Both the position numbers and the translations under genes were made by a program. From Prosthecobacter algae (GTDB lineage Bacteria; Verrucomicrobiota; Verrucomicrobiia; Verrucomicrobiales; Verrucomicrobiaceae): 64,000 nt of DNA. Under the pieces are notes generated by a model. The model saw only the letters and a list, made by a program, of their open reading frames with translations, did no database searches and was not told the DNA's origin. How positions within the stretch are numbered: the stretch's first letter is position 1; each line of letters opens with the position of its first letter. The DNA is taken from NCBI RefSeq assembly GCF_039542385.1, contig NZ_BAABIA010000008.1, positions 62,001 through 126,000 on the forward strand, in the 5' to 3' direction. Of the stretch, positions 25,115-34,765 are shown one piece after another.

Positions 25115-27499
25115 TCATGCGGGGATGGGGGCCAGCCCGGCCTGCTCCGGCAGCCTCTCTTCCGCTGCTGTTCGAGGCCGGCGGAAAGTCCAGGCGACCA
25201 AGCTGAGGGTGGCCACAGAACTCAGCGGCATGAGGATGGCGGCCGCCAGCGGGCTGAGGTGCCCCATCATCCCGGCAGCCACCGTGACAAGATTGTAAGT
25301 CAACGAAAAGGCAAAGACACGCCGGGTGGCGCGACGATGGATTCGCGCCGTTTCCAGCAGCCCACTGACAAAGCCCAGGCTGTGCCCGAGGAAAAAAAAG
25401 TCGGCCTTCTGCTCCAGAAAACTGCGCCCCGTCACCGGGCTGCCAGCGCACAGCGCAGCATCAAAGGCCAGGCTGTCATTGGCACCATCCCCGACATAGA
25501 GTGTGTCATCCTTTTGGTTAGCGATCAGCCAGGCAGCTTTGTCCTCAGGCCGCATCTCTGCCTGCCAGCTTTCCGGGGGCAGGTTCAGCCGCGCGGCAAT
25601 GTGGGCCACCTTGGCCGCCCTGTCACCGCTGAGTATGTGTACTCCCAATCCTCTTTGCTGGAGCCTGCGCACCTCCTCCACAGATTCAGCCCGCAGTGCG
25701 TCCCGAAAGTGGAAAGCCGCCATCATCACCCCATCCCGATGGAAACAGGCGTCCCCGCCCTGGCCACGGCCCAGGGTCCATGAATGGCCTTCGGCATCGG
25801 TCACGCTCAGCCCCTGGCCGATCTCCTCCAGAACCTCATGGCCTGGCATGGCCTGCCCAGGCCCCACAGCATCAAAGAGACTGCGGCTGACGGGATGCAA
25901 ATTCCCGGTCACCAAGGTGCGCAGCATGGCCAACGATTTCGCATCTAAAGAAGCGAGCGCCTCCGGATTTTCCAAAACGGGGTTCTCCAGGGTAAGCGTG
26001 CCCGTCTTGTCAAAGACGACGCATCTCACCCGCATGAGCCTTTTCCACAAGGCCAGCGAACGAACAAAAACACCCAGCCTTTCCGCCCGTGAGGCGGCCA
26101 GATCCTCCGCCAACGGCACCGCCACCCCCAGCGCACAGGGGCAGGAGACGACAAAGATGGAGATCATGATCTGCAAAGCCGTGGCCATGCCTGCCCCCTG
26201 CCACAGCCACCAACCAGCACTGCCAATACCCAGGAGGACGACCACGGCCAGATACACACGCAGAAGCCGCTCCAGCCTCAGGTCTCTAAATTCTCCCGGC
26301 TTTCTTGCTTCCAGCAATTTCCGCAAGGTGCTGTCTTTCCAACTTTCCAAGGCCTCCGCCTCCAGACTCCGGGTACCTATGTTCAGCGCCCCGGATGGCA
26401 GGAGTTGGCCTGACGTGCGCTGCATGGATTCGCTCTCTCCATTGATCCACTCTAGACTCACCGTGGCCTGAGGATTCAGCAGCTTGCAGGCGACAGGCAC
26501 AGACTGCCCCGCCTTGATGGAAAAACGCATCCCTGGCTGCAGCGCCGAAAGGGGCCGCGACCGTGTCTCATCTAGAAGGGTCACGCGATCGGGAATGGAG
26601 GTGTCGCGCATCAGCTTGCGGCGATTTCGTTCCACCGCCGCCTGCTGGGCCCAGCGACCTGTCAGCATCAAAAAGATGAAGATGGCGACAAAATCAAAAT
26701 ACTTCAGTCCCGGCACGCCCGCGATCCAGCCGCCCAAAGAACCCAGATAGGCAGCGAGGATGCCCAGGGCGATAGGGGTATCAATGTGCAGTGCCCCGAT
26801 GCGCAGGCTGTGCCAGGCTTTCTCCATGAAGTAGCTGCCACCGACGAACATCGCCAGAGTGGCGGAGACTGCCGCGATCATGTCAAACCACGAGGCAAAG
26901 GCAAACTGGGCAGGCATGCCGAAGTAGGCAGGCAGCGAAAAGGCCATGGCATTCATGGCAAAGGCGCCACAGAGGCCCACCCGCCGCTCTAGGCCTGTCA
27001 CCTGGCGAGTTTCCTCCCCGTCATGGGGAGGCCCAAGCAGATATCCAAAAGCCTGCAAGTCACGAGCAAAGGCCACGGCATCAAACATGGCCGGGGCATA
27101 GATCAGCCGGATCTCCCCCTGCAATAAATCCACATTGACCCGCAGCCCGCCCGCATGGCGGACAAAAATCCGCTCGATCAACCAGACACAGCCCACGCAG
27201 GACATGCCCTGGATGGCCAGCCGCAGCTCCACCGGTGCCGTCCGCACTTCTCCGGGAGACGTGGGCAATGTCGCGGCCTCCAGGCGGGCCAAATCAGCCA
27301 GCCATTCATAATCCCGCTCCCGCAGGGCCTGGGGAGAGACCGGCGGCAGGGACAGGCCCCCTTTCAGGTCATAAAAATGATCCAGCCCCTGCTGGTGCAG
27401 CAGATTGTGAACATAGACACAGCCCGCACAGCAGAACCCATCCTTACGGCTGGCCGGCACCGGCGTGCCACAGTGCTGGCAAACAACAGAAGATGACAT
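25115..27499 (-). CDS. CcoI/FixI-like heavy-metal (copper) P1B-type ATPase
   Basis: The product has 794 residues. The N-terminus has a Cys-rich segment (CQHCG and FCCAGC, residues 7-27) typical of CcoI-type pumps, then an HMA domain with CVGC (101-104). The A-domain motif reads NGES (about 353-356) where most pumps have TGES. The transmembrane CPC is at about 453-455, DKTGTLT at about 497-503, an HP motif in GNLHPVSRS, and GDGANDS near 690. CcoI pumps load copper into cbb3-type cytochrome oxidase. No ccoN/O/P genes are present in this window, so the role is by homology only. Confidence 0.9.
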   Translation of the reverse strand: MSSSVVCQHCGTPVPASRKDGFCCAGCVYVHNLLHQQGLDHFYDLKGGLSLPPVSPQALRERDYEWLADLARLEAATLPTSPGEVRTAPVELRLAIQGMSCVGCVWLIERIFVRHAGGLRVNVDLLQGEIRLIYAPAMFDAVAFARDLQAFGYLLGPPHDGEETRQVTGLERRVGLCGAFAMNAMAFSLPAYFGMPAQFAFASWFDMIAAVSATLAMFVGGSYFMEKAWHSLRIGALHIDTPIALGILAAYLGSLGGWIAGVPGLKYFDFVAIFIFLMLTGRWAQQAAVERNRRKLMRDTSIPDRVTLLDETRSRPLSALQPGMRFSIKAGQSVPVACKLLNPQATVSLEWINGESESMQRTSGQLLPSGALNIGTRSLEAEALESWKDSTLRKLLEARKPGEFRDLRLERLLRVYLAVVVLLGIGSAGWWLWQGAGMATALQIMISIFVVSCPCALGVAVPLAEDLAASRAERLGVFVRSLALWKRLMRVRCVVFDKTGTLTLENPVLENPEALASLDAKSLAMLRTLVTGNLHPVSRSLFDAVGPGQAMPGHEVLEEIGQGLSVTDAEGHSWTLGRGQGGDACFHRDGVMMAAFHFRDALRAESVEEVRRLQQRGLGVHILSGDRAAKVAHIAARLNLPPESWQAEMRPEDKAAWLIANQKDDTLYVGDGANDSLAFDAALCAGSPVTGRSFLEQKADFFFLGHSLGFVSGLLETARIHRRATRRVFAFSLTYNLVTVAAGMMGHLSPLAAAILMPLSSVATLSLVAWTFRRPRTAAEERLPEQAGLAPIPA

Positions 27500-27592
27500 C
27501 CTCTGAGACTAGGCCAGACGGCAGGGGTTGCTGCCCTCCAGTTGTCCTTCACGCCGCCGTCCTTGTGCGCCCACCCGGAAAGGGTGAAAAGT

Positions 27593-28023
27593 GGGTCGGC
27601 CTTCATAAGCCGGATTTTGTACCTTCAGCCTCGCGGCCCCCGGCGTGGTCATTTATCTGGTGATGTCCCGCAAGCGGTCCACCTTCCCCTGCCGAAGCAG
27701 GTGCGACTATTACCCGGAGTTATCCACCCTCTTGCGAGGGCTTGCGGCCAGGCGGGCCTTTCTCCTGTTCTGTCTTGCACCGCATGGGGTTTGTCATGCC
27801 TCCTTCATTGCTGTCGGAGCGGTGGGCTCTTACCCCGCCTTTTCACCCTTACCCTTCGGGGCCGAAGCTCCAAAAGGCGGTTTGTTTTCTGTGACACTTT
27901 CCATTGCCCTGGGTTGCCCCAGAACCTCCGACGCTTGCGCGCGGCATGCTGCCTTGTGGTGTCCGGACTTTCCTCTCGTCCGCGAGCCTCACGACTCCGA
28001 CGAGCGACCACTCCGGCCGACCC
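27593..28023 (-). ncRNA. rnpB: RNase P RNA, bacterial A-type
   Basis: The minus strand contains GAGGAAAGTCCGGAC near the 5' end (about 27970), the ACAGAAA...AAACCGCC core about 110 bases later, a GGGTAAGGGTGAAA stretch, and the near-3' ACAAAATCCGGCTTA. The two ends pair as helix P1 (GGGTCGGCC with GGCCGACCC). The ends given are those of P1. About 431 nt is long for an A-type molecule, implying extended peripheral helices. It is the catalytic subunit that matures tRNA 5' ends. Confidence 0.95.
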
Positions 28024-28029
28024 GCTATC

Positions 28030-28057
28030 ATCTTAAAGCAGCTTGCCCATTCGCCAA
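28030..28057 (-). promoter_or_regulatory. candidate sigma-70 promoter of rnpB
   Basis: On the minus strand TTGGCG (28052-28057), a 16-base spacer and TAAGAT (28030-28035) place the start point about 6-7 bases later, at the first base of helix P1. Confidence 0.55.
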
Positions 28058-28100
28058 GCGGAATGTCGCCAGACGAATGGGCTCCGGAGGGGGAAGTCGT

Positions 28101-28784
28101 TTACTCAGCTTTTTTGCCCAGCTTCCTCATCTCCACCCAGCGGATGGCAAAGGAGGTGAGGGAGGTGCCTTCGGTGAGTTTCAGTTTCTGGCGGATCTTC
28201 AGCTTGTGCACATCCACGGTTTTGGGGCTGATGCGCAGGATCTCCGCGATCTGTCCAGTGCTGCGCCCTTCACCAATGAGCTGAAAGACCTCGAACTCAC
28301 GGTCGCTGAGGTGATGAATGGCCCCATCGGGGCCCGGGCTGGCCCCGGAAGAGAAGGCCAGAAGGATGGTTTCTGACATGCGCTCACTGAGGGCGATGCC
28401 ACCGGAGAGAATGCGGCGGAGGGCTTTTTCAAAGGCACCATGAGGGGCATCCTTCATCATGTAGCCTTTGGCACCCGCTTTCAGCGCACGCTGGGCATAC
28501 AGAGTCTCATCATGCATGGAGACCACCAGGACCGGGAGATCTGGATTCAGCACACGCACATCTTTGATGAGCTCCAGCCCGTTGCGGCCCGGCAGGGTGA
28601 TGTCCACCACAAGCACGTCTGGCACGTCTTTTTCAAGCATCTTCAGAGCCTCCTGGGAGTCTGGGGCTGTCCACGCGCAGGCGAAGTCTTCCAAGTTCTC
28701 GACAAACATTTTCAGCCCCTCACGCATGAGGGTATGATCATCAACGATGGCGATTCGGTGGGGCAGGTTGGGGGGGGTATTCAT
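28101..28784 (-). CDS. NarL/LuxR-type response regulator of a binding-protein-linked system
   Basis: The product has 227 residues from the ATG at 28784, whose ATGA overlaps the kinase stop codon. The receiver domain has RIAIVDDHTLMREG and phosphoacceptor Asp in LVVDITLPGRNG. The LuxR helix-turn-helix lies at about 155-215 (SDREFEVFQLIGEGRSTGQIAE). It is similar to the regulator at 21906-22550, consistent with duplication. It is the third gene of a tightly overlapping trio: solute-binding protein, kinase, regulator. Confidence 0.95.
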   Translation of the reverse strand: MNTPPNLPHRIAIVDDHTLMREGLKMFVENLEDFACAWTAPDSQEALKMLEKDVPDVLVVDITLPGRNGLELIKDVRVLNPDLPVLVVSMHDETLYAQRALKAGAKGYMMKDAPHGAFEKALRRILSGGIALSERMSETILLAFSSGASPGPDGAIHHLSDREFEVFQLIGEGRSTGQIAEILRISPKTVDVHKLKIRQKLKLTEGTSLTSFAIRWVEMRKLGKKAE

Positions 28785-30559
28785 GCGATTTCGACGGTGG
28801 CGGTTTCTGGGTTTGCTGAAAGAGGAATGAGACACTCGACGGAGTTGACCGCGTCGTCTCCTTGGGCTGGCGGGTGGAAACTGAGGGAGGCCCCCAGGGC
28901 ATCCAGGCGCTGTCGCACCAGGTGCATGCCCATCCCCTCGATGGCCGCCGAAACCGGGCGGTAGGGGCGGCCATCATGGGTGACGAGCAATCGTGCCTCC
29001 TGGGGCGTCATTTCAAAGCTGATCTCAATCCACGAAGGGTTGCCATGCTTGGCTGCGTTGGTCGCCAGCTCCTGGGCCACGCGGAAAATATGCGTGGAGG
29101 ATTCCCCAGTGAGAGCTGTGTCTGTAGCCGAACATTCCACCCGGCAGGGTATTTTAAAACCACGGGTGATAAATTCACCAAGGTCAGAAAGAGCCGCGGT
29201 GATGCCGAGGGCCTCAATGCCCACCGGTGCCAGTCCGCGGGCAAAGCCACGGGCAATGCCAGTCGCCTCCGAGAGGTCATTGGCCAGTTCCGCCGCCAGC
29301 GGCTCCTGACTGCTGCCGCCGGAGCGCGCCAGGGCCGACTGCAGCACACCCGTCTTCATCAGCGCGGCGGCTAGGCGCTGGCAGAGATCGTCATGCAGGT
29401 CCATGCCGATGCGGCGGCGCTCATTTTCTGCGGTGTCCAAAAGCCGGCGCTCCAGCGTCTTGCGCTCGCTCACATCCATGGCGATGCCTGCCACGGAACA
29501 CTCTTGGCCATCTGAGCCGGGCACGGCAAAGCCCCGGCAGCGCACCCAGCGAAGCTGCCCCTCCGGCGAAGCCACCCGTACCTCGATCTCCAGCCGGGGC
29601 CCCCCTCGACGAAGAGACCGCAGCATTTCCAGGCAACGGCGGCGGTCCTCCCGCACAATGGCATGCAGCCAATCCCAACGGCGAGTCACCAAACGGGCGG
29701 CCCGACGTGAAAAGACGGTGGCGTAGGCATCATTCACGAAGGCAAAGCTGCGGCTGTCATCCGGGGCCAGCCAGAAAACATCGCGCATGGTCGCGGCGAT
29801 CTGGTGCAGCCGCTGTTCCGAATGGCGCAGGCGGTCATGAGTCAGCCTGACAGCCTGGGAGACCTGGGCCAGTTCATCCCGCCCCTGGATGGCGGGCATG
29901 GGCTCCGTCTCCAGCGACATTCCCTGCACCTGGCTGACGAGAGTCTCCACCCGCTCCGTCACCACTTTTTTTAACAGCAGCCAGAGCGCCAGACACCCCC
30001 CCATCAAGGCCATGGACTGAGCCAGCAAAGCATGCAGCGCCAAGGCCGAGGCCGAGGCGAGGGGCATTTCCAAATCATACTCCAGGATGACGCTTCCTTT
30101 GGCTTGTGCCAAACCTTCCCAAAAGGGGAAAATGGCCACCAAGCGCTTGTCCGGAACGCTTTCCAAGACCCGGCCTTCCATGGATTCGCGGACCAACTCC
30201 AACAGCGGCCCCACACCTGCCAGCGGGGTTTCAGCCAATGTCAGCCCACGCATCTGCTGCATGGTGGCATGGCGCACAATGTTTTCTCCGTCCACGATCA
30301 AGCCCAAGCGCAGATCTTTGTTAGTGGAGCTGTAGCTGAGTTCCAAATCTGCCGCACGGGAGACCTTCCGACGCAGCAAGTGCTGAGACATGCCTGAGAG
30401 GCGGGATCCCTCGGCAAAGGCCAGGCTTTTCATCGCAATACGCCGGCTCTGCTTGGAGCGCTCATTCAACCGCAGGGCACTGATACCAATGAGGATGCCC
30501 CCCACCACAAACAGGGACACGGAAATTTTGAACTGGAGGGAGCGCAGCAGGTGCTTCAT
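28781..30559 (-). CDS. membrane histidine kinase (HisKA_3) with extracytoplasmic sensor and PAS domain
   Basis: The product has 592 residues. A transmembrane helix at about 10-30 and a second at about 180-205 enclose a periplasmic domain of about 150 residues. A HAMP-like helix follows, with a PAS domain at about 255-370 (TMRDVFWLAPDDSRSFAFVN). HisKA_3 has the phosphorylated His in RIGMDLHDDLCQRL, and the ATPase domain contains LATNAAKHG. It starts inside the stop codon of the binding-protein gene (ATGA overlap) and ends inside the start of the regulator. The ligand is presumably delivered by the upstream binding protein. Confidence 0.93.
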   Translation of the reverse strand: MKHLLRSLQFKISVSLFVVGGILIGISALRLNERSKQSRRIAMKSLAFAEGSRLSGMSQHLLRRKVSRAADLELSYSSTNKDLRLGLIVDGENIVRHATMQQMRGLTLAETPLAGVGPLLELVRESMEGRVLESVPDKRLVAIFPFWEGLAQAKGSVILEYDLEMPLASASALALHALLAQSMALMGGCLALWLLLKKVVTERVETLVSQVQGMSLETEPMPAIQGRDELAQVSQAVRLTHDRLRHSEQRLHQIAATMRDVFWLAPDDSRSFAFVNDAYATVFSRRAARLVTRRWDWLHAIVREDRRRCLEMLRSLRRGGPRLEIEVRVASPEGQLRWVRCRGFAVPGSDGQECSVAGIAMDVSERKTLERRLLDTAENERRRIGMDLHDDLCQRLAAALMKTGVLQSALARSGGSSQEPLAAELANDLSEATGIARGFARGLAPVGIEALGITAALSDLGEFITRGFKIPCRVECSATDTALTGESSTHIFRVAQELATNAAKHGNPSWIEISFEMTPQEARLLVTHDGRPYRPVSAAIEGMGMHLVRQRLDALGASLSFHPPAQGDDAVNSVECLIPLSANPETATVEIA

Positions 30560-31539
30560 GGCAGTTCCTCCAACAGGCTGGGGTCAAAAACCTCGCTTGG
30601 TTGCAGACGGAGAGCCGCTTGGGAGTCCTCCACCAGTCCCTTTTGCAACTCCACAAAAAGCTCGCCCAACCAGGGCTCCTCACGGCCTAACAAACGACGG
30701 TTCTGGGCCCGGTCCACACTTTCGACGTTTTTCAAAATCTGCTGAAACACTTCGCCAGACACGCCTTCACGCCGAAGCACCGGATTCAGCTTTTCGCCAC
30801 CCTGAAAAAGCCGGGGCATCCACCGAAAGTGCGCCTGCATGAGTGAGATCAAGGCCTCCCGATGTTCCACCAGGGCATCAGGGTGGACGGCTAGCACCCG
30901 CACAATGGAGGCCCCGGAGAGGGAGGAATCATAGACTTTGTTTAGATTCAGGCTGCTCAGCCTCTGGCGCCAGGGTTCCGCCAGTACTACCCCATCCAGC
31001 GCGAGTTCCTGGAAAATTTCCTCTACCTCCGCAGGATTCAGCGGCACCTGCTGAACATCGGACAATTTGAGATTGGCATTTTGCAGGGCTTTGCTCAGTA
31101 GCCAGGCACCGGAGGTCCGAGGCTCATAACCAATACGGCAGCCTTTCAGCGCGGCGATGTTGCTGATGTTTCCCTTGGTCATCAGCAGATCCGCGCCCCG
31201 TGAAATGTCCGTCACCATCACAATCCGCAGCGGGTAACCCTGATGAATCTGGCGGATGACCTCATCCAAAGAAAGCACGGCGGCATCCACCACCCGGTTC
31301 CCCACCGCGCGCATGGCAGCCGAGGTCCAGTTCATCTCCACCAAATTGACTTGGCGGGAATCGAGTTCCCCGGCCTCCCTCGCCAGCACCCACGGCTCGG
31401 CGCCGGCCCACATGCCAACGGCGACCCGCAAGGGCTCCTCCTGCGGTGGAACTGGCACCTGTAGGGCGGCCCCCCAAAGAACCGCGACCAAGACCATGAT
31501 GGCAATGGTGCCAAAGGATAGGAAAGGACGTTGGCTCAT
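30556..31539 (-). CDS. ABC-type substrate-binding protein (NMT1/SsuA-like) coupled to a sensor kinase
   Basis: The product has 327 residues. Residues 7-28 form an uncleaved-looking membrane anchor or signal. The mature part is an NMT1/THI5/SsuA-type periplasmic-binding fold (LRVAVGMWAGAEPWVLARE, VDAAVLSLDEVIRQIHQG, GCRIGYEPRTSGAWLLSKAL). No permease or ATPase gene is adjacent. The gene overlaps the kinase by ATGA. Together this suggests a dedicated sensing rather than transport role. Substrates of this fold include sulphonates, nitrate, bicarbonate and thiamine precursors, and I cannot choose between them. Confidence 0.85.
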   Translation of the reverse strand: MSQRPFLSFGTIAIMVLVAVLWGAALQVPVPPQEEPLRVAVGMWAGAEPWVLAREAGELDSRQVNLVEMNWTSAAMRAVGNRVVDAAVLSLDEVIRQIHQGYPLRIVMVTDISRGADLLMTKGNISNIAALKGCRIGYEPRTSGAWLLSKALQNANLKLSDVQQVPLNPAEVEEIFQELALDGVVLAEPWRQRLSSLNLNKVYDSSLSGASIVRVLAVHPDALVEHREALISLMQAHFRWMPRLFQGGEKLNPVLRREGVSGEVFQQILKNVESVDRAQNRRLLGREEPWLGELFVELQKGLVEDSQAALRLQPSEVFDPSLLEELP

Positions 31540-31625
31540 AATGCAGGCGGTTGGCGATGCACCATAGCCTAATCACAGAGCCCCCTTGAGGGTCAATAAG
31601 CTATACCTTTATTAAGGTCTAAAGC

Positions 31626-33092
31626 TCACGCCAGGATCCCTTTGACCACGTGATGTTCCTCCACCCCGGTCAGCCTTTGGTCCAGACCTTGGAATTTGAA
31701 GCTAAACCGGCTGTGGTCAATGCCCATGAGATGCAGAATGGTCGCGTTCAGGTCATTGATGTGGACTGGATCTTTGACGATGTTGTAGCTGAAGTCATCG
31801 GTCTCTCCCCACACAGACCCAGCCTTCACCCCGCCGCCCGCCATCCACATGCAGAAGTTACGAGGATGGTGGTCGCGACCATAGTTATCCTGGGTGAGGG
31901 CACCCTGGGAGTAAACCGTGCGGCCGAACTCGCCCCCCCAAACCACAAGTGTGTCATTGAGCAGCCCACGCTGTTTCAGGTCCATCACCAAGGCGGCACA
32001 GGCCTGATCGGTATCTTTGACCTGGTTGCGCAGATGTTTGGGCAGGCCATTGTGCTGGTCCCAGCCCCGATGCAGGATCTGCACCACGCGGGTGCCCCGC
32101 TCAATCAGACGCCGGGCCATGATGGCGCTGTGGGTGAAGCTGCCTGCGCGGTTCACATCTTCCCCATACATCTCAAGGGTCGCCTTGCTCTCCTTGCTCA
32201 GATCCGTCAGCTCTGGCACGCTGGACTGCATGCGGAAAGCCATCTCGTATTGGGCGATGCGGGTCTGAATCTCGGGATCGCCCACGCGGGCGTGATTGAT
32301 CTCATTGAGCTGATTCAGCGCATTCAGCATCGTGCGGCGATCCCCTGGATTCACCCCCGGTGGATTCTTCACAAACAGCACAGGATCCCCCTGCCCGCGC
32401 AATGCCACCCCTGTATATTTGGTGGGCAAAAAGCCACTGCTCCACATGCGAGTGAACAGCGCCTGAGCCGCGCTTTCTGGTGGGAAGCTCGGTGTGAAAA
32501 CGACAAAGGCCGGCAGGTCATTGCTCTCGCTGCCCAGACCATACGCCAGCCAGGAGCCGATGCTCGCCTTGCCCGGCACCTCATTGCCCGTCATGACAAA
32601 AGTACAGGCCGGATCATGGTTGATGGCCGTCGTATTCACCGTCTTCACCAGCGCCATTTCATCCACGATCTTTGCCGTGTGCGGCAGCAGTTCACTCACC
32701 CAAGTGCCGCTCTTACCATGCTGCTGAAATTTGAACATGGAGGGGGCCACGGCCAGCCGGGACTGGCCACTGGTCATGGTGGTGATGCGCTGGCCATTGC
32801 GCACGCTCTCGGGTAGATCTTTGTCGAAATAATCCTTCAATCCCGGTTTGTAATCCCACAGGTCCAACTGCGAGGGTGCCCCATTCATGTGCAGGTAGAT
32901 CAGCCGCTTCGCCTTGGGCGCAAAGTGCGGCAGGCCCGGCATGGGCGGGTGGATCATCCCCTCCGCAGGGGCCGCCGAGGCAAAATCCCGCCCCAGCATG
33001 GAAGCCAGCGCAATGCTACCGGCACGCAGCCCCACCTGGCCGAAAAACTGGCGGCGTGTCTGCGTAAGGTGATAGTCGAGGAGCGGATCCAT
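31626..33092 (-). CDS. DUF1501 Tat-exported protein (sulfatase/phosphatase-like fold), solitary copy
   Basis: The product has 488 residues from the ATG at 33092. A twin-arginine motif ([10 protein letters not shown]) is near residue 13. The DUF1501 body has [39 protein letters not shown] and [15 protein letters not shown], an alkaline-phosphatase-superfamily-like arrangement. DUF1501 genes usually accompany a DUF1549/DUF1553 gene in Planctomycetes and Verrucomicrobia. This copy has no such partner and is instead divergent from a DUF1080 gene. The function of the family is not established. Confidence 0.9.
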   Translation of the reverse strand: MDPLLDYHLTQTRRQFFGQVGLRAGSIALASMLGRDFASAAPAEGMIHPPMPGLPHFAPKAKRLIYLHMNGAPSQLDLWDYKPGLKDYFDKDLPESVRNGQRITTMTSGQSRLAVAPSMFKFQQHGKSGTWVSELLPHTAKIVDEMALVKTVNTTAINHDPACTFVMTGNEVPGKASIGSWLAYGLGSESNDLPAFVVFTPSFPPESAAQALFTRMWSSGFLPTKYTGVALRGQGDPVLFVKNPPGVNPGDRRTMLNALNQLNEINHARVGDPEIQTRIAQYEMAFRMQSSVPELTDLSKESKATLEMYGEDVNRAGSFTHSAIMARRLIERGTRVVQILHRGWDQHNGLPKHLRNQVKDTDQACAALVMDLKQRGLLNDTLVVWGGEFGRTVYSQGALTQDNYGRDHHPRNFCMWMAGGGVKAGSVWGETDDFSYNIVKDPVHINDLNATILHLMGIDHSRFSFKFQGLDQRLTGVEEHHVVKGILA

Positions 33093-33239
33093 GGCTTCTA
33101 ATACGAAGGGAGCCTTCCCAGAATATCCACGGAGGGAGAAAAACCATCCACAGAGCAGCATCCTCATGCTTTGGCCTGATTTGTCTCATGCAGAAGGTTT
33201 GGCGAAGGAAGCAGCCCCTACCTTCCGTAATGCCCCCTC

Positions 33240-34466
33240 ATGTTTCTGCGCCGCCATTCCATTCTCGCTCTCGCCGCATTGCCCCTTCTGGCCCTCGCTG
33301 CCAGTCCGCAGCCGGAGGAGCAGGGTTTTGTCCCCATGTTCAATGCCGATGATCTCAAAGGCTGGGTGAATGCCAACTGCGCCCCGGAGACCTGGAGCAT
33401 CAAGGACGGCGTCATCGCCTGCACCGGCCTGCCCACGGGCGCGCTGCGCACGGAAAAGCAGTATGAAAACTTCATCCTTGAGGCCGAGTGGCGGCACCTC
33501 AGCGAGGCAGGGAACTCCGGCATCTTTGTCTGGGGCACCCCCATCAGCGCACCCGGTGTGCCTTTCCTTCGCGGCATCGAGGTCCAGGTCCTGGATCACG
33601 GCTACATGAAAAAAGCCGACCCTAAAAAGCCCAAGTGGTTCACCACCCATGGCGATGTCTTCCCCATCCACGGTGCCACCATGGACCCGCATGGCGAGAG
33701 CAACGGCAAACGCAGCTTTCCCAGCGAGGAGCGCAGCAAACCAAACCCCGAGTGGAACCACTACCGCATCGAGGCCAACAACGGTCGCCTCACCCTGGCC
33801 GTGAATGGCAAAGTCGTCAGCGGTGGGGATAACTGCAACTATCGCAAAGGTTACCTCGCCCTGGAATCCGAAGGGGCTCCGGTGGAATTCCGCAACGTCC
33901 GCATCAAAGAACTCCCTTCCACCAATGCTACCCCAGAAATGACCGCTCCGCTGGACCAGGGTTGGAAGGCCCTCTACACTGGTGTGGATTTCCGCGGCTG
34001 GAAAGTCCCTGCGGCGGCTTCTGCCAAGTGGACCACTGCCGATTGGCAGATCAAACTGGGCGCTGGCCCCATCGGCCCAGCCCTCCGGACCGAGCAGGAG
34101 TACGGCGACTGCGAAGTCATCGTTGATGTAAACCTCCCGAAAGGGGCCGACCTCACGCAGCCAGTCGCTGGCCTTTGCGTGCGCGGCAGTGAAAAGCCTC
34201 TGGTCCAGTTTGGCCAAGGCCAGGCCCCCATCGTCCTCGGGGCCGACAAGGTCAAAGCCGGCCAGTGGTACCGCATCAAAGCCACACTCAAAGGCAACAC
34301 AGCCAAAGTCCTCATCACCGAGGCCCAAGAAGCCAACCCCCAGACCTTCGAAGCCACTGTGGACATGGACGCAGAAGGCAGCCTCGGCCTCGCCGACTTC
34401 GGCAAAGCCACCAGCTACGCCAATGTCTTTGTGCGGGAATTGACGGCATCGGAAAAGGCTCCGTAG
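33240..34466 (+). CDS. DUF1080 (3-keto-disaccharide hydrolase-like) secreted protein, two domains
   Basis: The product has 408 residues. A signal peptide spans about 1-21. The first DUF1080 domain is at about 28-225 (FVPMFNADDLKGWVNANC, GNSGIFVWGTP, PNPEWNHYRIEANNGRLTL). A second, more divergent lamin-G/concanavalin-like domain is at about 240-405 (GWKALYTGVDFRGWKVP, WYRIKATLKGN). Proteins of this family include 3-keto-glycoside hydrolases and general carbohydrate-binding jelly rolls. It is divergent from the DUF1501 gene, with 147 bases between starts. Confidence 0.88.
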   Translation: MFLRRHSILALAALPLLALAASPQPEEQGFVPMFNADDLKGWVNANCAPETWSIKDGVIACTGLPTGALRTEKQYENFILEAEWRHLSEAGNSGIFVWGTPISAPGVPFLRGIEVQVLDHGYMKKADPKKPKWFTTHGDVFPIHGATMDPHGESNGKRSFPSEERSKPNPEWNHYRIEANNGRLTLAVNGKVVSGGDNCNYRKGYLALESEGAPVEFRNVRIKELPSTNATPEMTAPLDQGWKALYTGVDFRGWKVPAAASAKWTTADWQIKLGAGPIGPALRTEQEYGDCEVIVDVNLPKGADLTQPVAGLCVRGSEKPLVQFGQGQAPIVLGADKVKAGQWYRIKATLKGNTAKVLITEAQEANPQTFEATVDMDAEGSLGLADFGKATSYANVFVRELTASEKAP

Positions 34467-34534
34467 CGTGACGGGGATTTCTCCAGATAAGTGACGGCCT
34501 AGAGCGATTCGATTGGGTGCGCCGACCATCGCAC

Positions 34535-34732
34535 TAGTGGTTACCGAATGCCCCCCTCGCCGTGCTGCCAGACTACTTCAAAGCCCCCCCATCACGGCAC
34601 CGCTTTGTCACCATCTCTGATCCCAAAGCCCGTTGGGATTACATGGCGCTGTGGCAACGAGGTAAAACACCTAGTTCTATTACAACGTTGGTGAATGCGC
34701 TGAAAGAGCCGGTGGTGGAATTTTCGGCTTAG
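34535..34732 (+). pseudogene. C-terminal gene remnant
   Basis: An open frame follows the in-frame stop at 34535-34537 and runs to the TAG at 34730-34732. It encodes about 64 codons with natural composition (LPDYFKAPPSRHRFV, ISDPKARWDYMALWQRGK, LVNALKEPVVEFSA). There is no ATG before the middle, and a GTG at 34562 is the only plausible start. It reads as the tail of a larger protein whose front has been lost. I do not recognise the parent family. It sits at the left edge of the accessory segment with the protease-ATPase pair, so it may mark a past insertion or deletion. Confidence 0.5.
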
Positions 34733-34765
34733 AGGTATCGGGTGATGGGCTAATTCACACCGTAT

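Noticed and set aside
27600-28380. Plus-strand open frames across the RNase P RNA gene
   Set aside because: They coincide with the reverse complement of conserved RNase P helices and of the response-regulator gene.
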